A stretch of 64,000 nucleotides of DNA from Aequorivita xiaoshiensis. Its GTDB lineage: Bacteria > Bacteroidota > Bacteroidia > Flavobacteriales > Flavobacteriaceae. The stretch covers positions 1 to 64,000 of the forward strand of contig NZ_JAIRBB010000013.1 in assembly GCF_022008395.1 (NCBI RefSeq). The letters are read 5' to 3'. Positions within the stretch are counted from its first letter, which is position 1. Each line of letters begins with the position of its first letter. The translations under genes were made by a program, and so were the position numbers. The notes under the pieces are model-generated. The model had not been told where the DNA came from. It made no database searches and saw nothing but the letters and a program-made list of their open reading frames with translations. This document shows positions 62,517 to 64,000 of this stretch, piece by piece.

Positions 62517-62803
62517 TCTGGACTCATCAAGCAGAGGTAGATTTACATACAGCTTTTCTGGATTTGTTGGAGTATTCAAAATCTATTGAAATCTCCTCGC
62601 GGATTATCACTGAAATATATGAGTCGACATCAATATTAGCGACGGATCTAGAAATTTATAAGCTCGACTTGTTAAAGATAAATAACAATGGAAATATACG
62701 AGCCTTCGAAAAACATACGTATAGGATTTCGTACCTATTTGATAACGAAAACGTTTATACAATTAGAATACGTCCAGCAAGAAAAGAACCTTTGGAATAT
62801 TGA
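62501..62803 (+). CDS. RelE/ParE-family toxin
   Basis: The 100-residue protein has the RelE/ParE fold: an N-terminal IIWTHQAEVDLHTAFLDLLEY strand and helix pair, and a C-terminal YRISYLFDNENVYTIRIRPARKEP strand set. It should inhibit translation or gyrase; which one cannot be told. It starts 16 bp within the disrupted antitoxin frame. The toxin frame is complete. Confidence 0.82.
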   Translation: MDRKIIWTHQAEVDLHTAFLDLLEYSKSIEISSRIITEIYESTSILATDLEIYKLDLLKINNNGNIRAFEKHTYRISYLFDNENVYTIRIRPARKEPLEY

Positions 62804-62825
62804 TCTTATTAAAAGACAAAATACC

Positions 62826-62910
62826 CATCTGGTGCGCTCCCGAAGCTTCGGGAGCATCGCGTTCCTCGCACAATTTAAATTAATAACTCCCAATTCAACC
62901 ATAATACCGA
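62826..62910. repeat. REP-like element, copy 1, with RAYT-derived flank
   Basis: CTGGTGCG is followed by the perfect palindrome CTCCCGAAGCTTCGGGAG, then CATCGCGTTCCTCGCAC, so GGTGCG and CGCAC close the element. The following CAATTTAAATTAATAACTCC and CAATTCAACCATAAT are nearly the same as the sequence after copy 2 and include what is the RAYT stop region there. Confidence 0.75.
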
Positions 62911-62959
62911 AAAACTATAAGATTCGTGGAACAAAGCAGACTTTACTGGCTATTGAATT

Positions 62960-63268
62960 TTATTCAGACATTCTGTTTCTGATAATCTCTGGATTTCTAC
63001 TTGTGTGCAGTAGTCCAAATACTACAATCCTTTTTTGTGCTTCATCCAATAAATAATATATAGCGTAGGGAAAGCGAATTACCAACGACTGACGTAGTTC
63101 TTTATACTTTCTTTGGTAGTGTTCTGGATATTTGCCGATGTAGTTAATTTCCTTATTGACCGCTACTTTAAATTCTTCACCCAATGCTTTGTTTTTATCA
63201 CTGTACCATTTCTTAGCTTTTCGTAGGTCGTTCTGAACAGTTGGTAGTAATTTTATCTCATAATCCAT
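62960..63268 (-). CDS. RelE/ParE-family toxin, second module
   Basis: I choose ATG 63268, which gives a 102-residue protein; a TTG at 63274 is possible. The family pattern is clear: LLPTVQNDLRKAKKWYSDKN, FKVAVNKEINYIGKYPEHYQ, and RFPYAIYYLLDEAQKRIVVFGLLHTSRNP. It lies directly after its antitoxin, with overlap TAATG. It is convergent with the other toxin gene. Confidence 0.9.
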   Translation of the reverse strand: MDYEIKLLPTVQNDLRKAKKWYSDKNKALGEEFKVAVNKEINYIGKYPEHYQRKYKELRQSLVIRFPYAIYYLLDEAQKRIVVFGLLHTSRNPEIIRNRMSE

Positions 63269-63486
63269 TACCAATCCCGTTTTACCTCTTCCCAGTCCAG
63301 AACATCTTCAGGATTGTCTTTAAAGCTTTTCAATCGGCTATCAAGTTCCTTTTTATGAGCTTTTGATATTTCTAGTTGTTCTTCTATTTCTTGTTTCAAA
63401 ACACGTTCCAAAGCAGTCATAACTTTTTCTTTATCGATCTTAAAGAGTTCTTGTATAAAATTGTATTTGCGTGTTTTTAAATCCAT
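63268..63486 (-). CDS. Antitoxin of the second module
   Basis: The 72-residue protein starts DLKTRKYNFIQELFKIDKEKV and ends NPEDVLDWEEVKRDW, the usual pattern of Bacteroidota antitoxins paired with RelE/ParE toxins: an N-terminal helix pair and an acidic, Trp-rich C-terminal end that wraps the toxin. Its stop overlaps the toxin start by one base. The module appears intact. Confidence 0.88.
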   Translation of the reverse strand: MDLKTRKYNFIQELFKIDKEKVMTALERVLKQEIEEQLEISKAHKKELDSRLKSFKDNPEDVLDWEEVKRDW

Positions 63487-63581
63487 AATGATAATTTTAT
63501 TCAGTGTAGTAAAGATACAATTTGTGATTCATATTTTAGCTTATTAATGCGATCACAATTTTTAAGGCATAATTTCGATTC

Positions 63582-63650
63582 CCCGCTGGTGCCTCCCGAA
63601 GCTTCGAGAGCATCGCGTTTCTCGCACAATTTAAATTAATAACTCCCAAT
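63582..63650. repeat. REP-like element, copy 2
   Basis: CCCGCTGGTGC is followed by the imperfect palindrome CTCCCGAAGCTTCGAGAG, then CATCGCGTTTCTCGCAC and the common CAATTTAAATTAATAACTCC. It lies directly downstream of the RAYT remnant at 63651-63758. Confidence 0.75.
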
Positions 63651-63758
63651 TCAACCATAATATTGAAACACCACAATATCTTCCAAAAATCCGTTTTCGT
63701 CTACACAGCTTAGAAAATAAAGTCCTTCAGGATTAAGGAATTTATAGTTACGACTCAT
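63651..63758 (-). pseudogene. Internal-deletion remnant of a REP-associated (RAYT) transposase
   Basis: The 35-codon frame starts MSRNYKFLNPEGLYFLS, the usual N-terminus of RAYT/Y1 transposases, and then passes straight to GFLEDIVVFQYYG, which aligns to the C-terminus of the partial transposase at 63862-64000 (GLLDDIVVFQYYD). The whole catalytic middle, including the HUH histidines and the tyrosine, is missing. It is thus a miniature, in-frame deletion derivative. Confidence 0.85.
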
Positions 63759-63796
63759 CCTCTAAAGATATTGTTATTTCCTAATATCATGAAAAC

Positions 63797-63832
63797 CCCC
63801 GCTGGTGCGCGATTGTATCGCGTTCCTCGCAC
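63797..63832. repeat. REP-like element, copy 3
   Basis: CCCCGCTGGTG is followed by the stem CGCGAT (63808-63813), loop TGT, ATCGCG (63817-63822), then TTCCTCGCAC. It lies just downstream of the stop codon of the partial RAYT gene. Confidence 0.78.
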
Positions 63833-63861
63833 AATTTTAATTAAACTTTCCTATTCCCAAT

Positions 63862-64000
63862 TCAATCATAATACTGAAACACCACAATGTCATCCAACAA
63901 TCCTCTTTCATCTGCATAATCCGAAGCACTGCTATAAACATAATCTTGTGCCCTATAAACCAATCCAGCCTCAACGGGATTATTGTGTACATAGTTGATC
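63862..64000 (-). CDS. C-terminal part of a REP-associated tyrosine transposase (RAYT)
   Basis: The minus-strand frame enters at the window end and stops with TGA at 63864-63862, giving 45 residues. They include YVHNNPVEAGLV and YVYSSASDYAD, the typical end of the Y1/RAYT transposase domain after the catalytic tyrosine. The enzymes mobilise REP repeats like those nearby. The remaining gene lies beyond the window; whether it is intact is unknown. Confidence 0.85.
   Translation of the reverse strand, partial: INYVHNNPVEAGLVYRAQDYVYSSASDYADERGLLDDIVVFQYYD

Noticed and set aside
62147-62579. Two minus-strand frames of about 90 codons
   Set aside because: They are antisense to the disrupted antitoxin and the toxin start and have no family features.
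62688-63056. 122-codon + strand frame
   Set aside because: It shadows the toxin at 62501 and runs through the REP element and the end of the second toxin.
63771-63998. 75-codon + strand frame
   Set aside because: It is antisense to the partial RAYT gene, whose translation matches the transposase family far better.

Overview
The window is a low-GC chromosomal segment of a member of the Flavobacteriaceae (Bacteroidota). Supporting signs are TAnnTTTG-type -7 promoter boxes, many Bacteroidota lipoprotein signals, an N2O reductase cluster of the Sec-exported type, a flavobacterial zeaxanthin cluster and a SusC-like TonB receptor with an N-terminal carboxypeptidase-regulatory domain. I cannot name the genus. 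About 60 genes, one tRNA and several repeat families are supported.

Layout. (1) 1-8981: a run of eight complete unrelated + strand genes, plus the end of a ninth, mostly for exported proteins, separated by related, partly near-identical spacers with inverted ends. It looks like a gene-cassette array without a visible integrase. (2) 8982-10764: small membrane proteins and an AraC-type regulator. (3) 11143-18426, minus strand: a nitrous oxide reduction operon in the order cytochrome c, fasciclin, nosZ, membrane protein, nosL, nosD, nosF, nosY. (4) 18640-36642: a low-oxygen/stress island with seven universal stress proteins, two ATP-cone/restriction-endonuclease-fold proteins, a beta-CASP nuclease, a FixL-like PAS histidine kinase, a receiver-FNR fusion regulator, a TerB-like protein, thioredoxin, deoC/deoD and a ribosome hibernation factor. 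(5) 36843-41615: tRNA-Leu, then a CarH-like B12 photoreceptor regulator followed by crtI-crtB-crtZ-crtY. (6) 41634-52761: housekeeping genes (TlpA thioredoxin, aconitase, MoxR ATPase, three parvulin/SurA-type proteins, OmpH/Skp, guaB). (7) 52869-59145: a probable iron uptake operon (DUF4856, imelysin, HTTM membrane protein, TonB receptor). (8) 59376-61862: 5'-nucleotidase and HMG-CoA lyase. (9) 61863-64000: a junk-rich end with a structured element, two toxin-antitoxin pairs, REP repeats and decayed or partial RAYT transposases.

How the parts may work together. Seven copies of an FNR/CRP-like dyad (consensus ATGAY-N4-ATCAK) lie in the intergenic regions before the nos operon, three stress-protein genes, a metal-ligand-rich lipoprotein, the kinase/regulator operon and the hibernation-factor operon. 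The receiver-FNR protein encoded in the same region has an FNR-type recognition helix and is the obvious candidate to bind them, with the FixL-like kinase as its oxygen or redox input. I infer a local hypoxia regulon linking N2O respiration, stress proteins, ribosome hibernation and possibly the ATP-cone nucleases. The ATP-cone nuclease/beta-CASP/stress-protein operon is the least explained part and my best candidate for an undescribed system.
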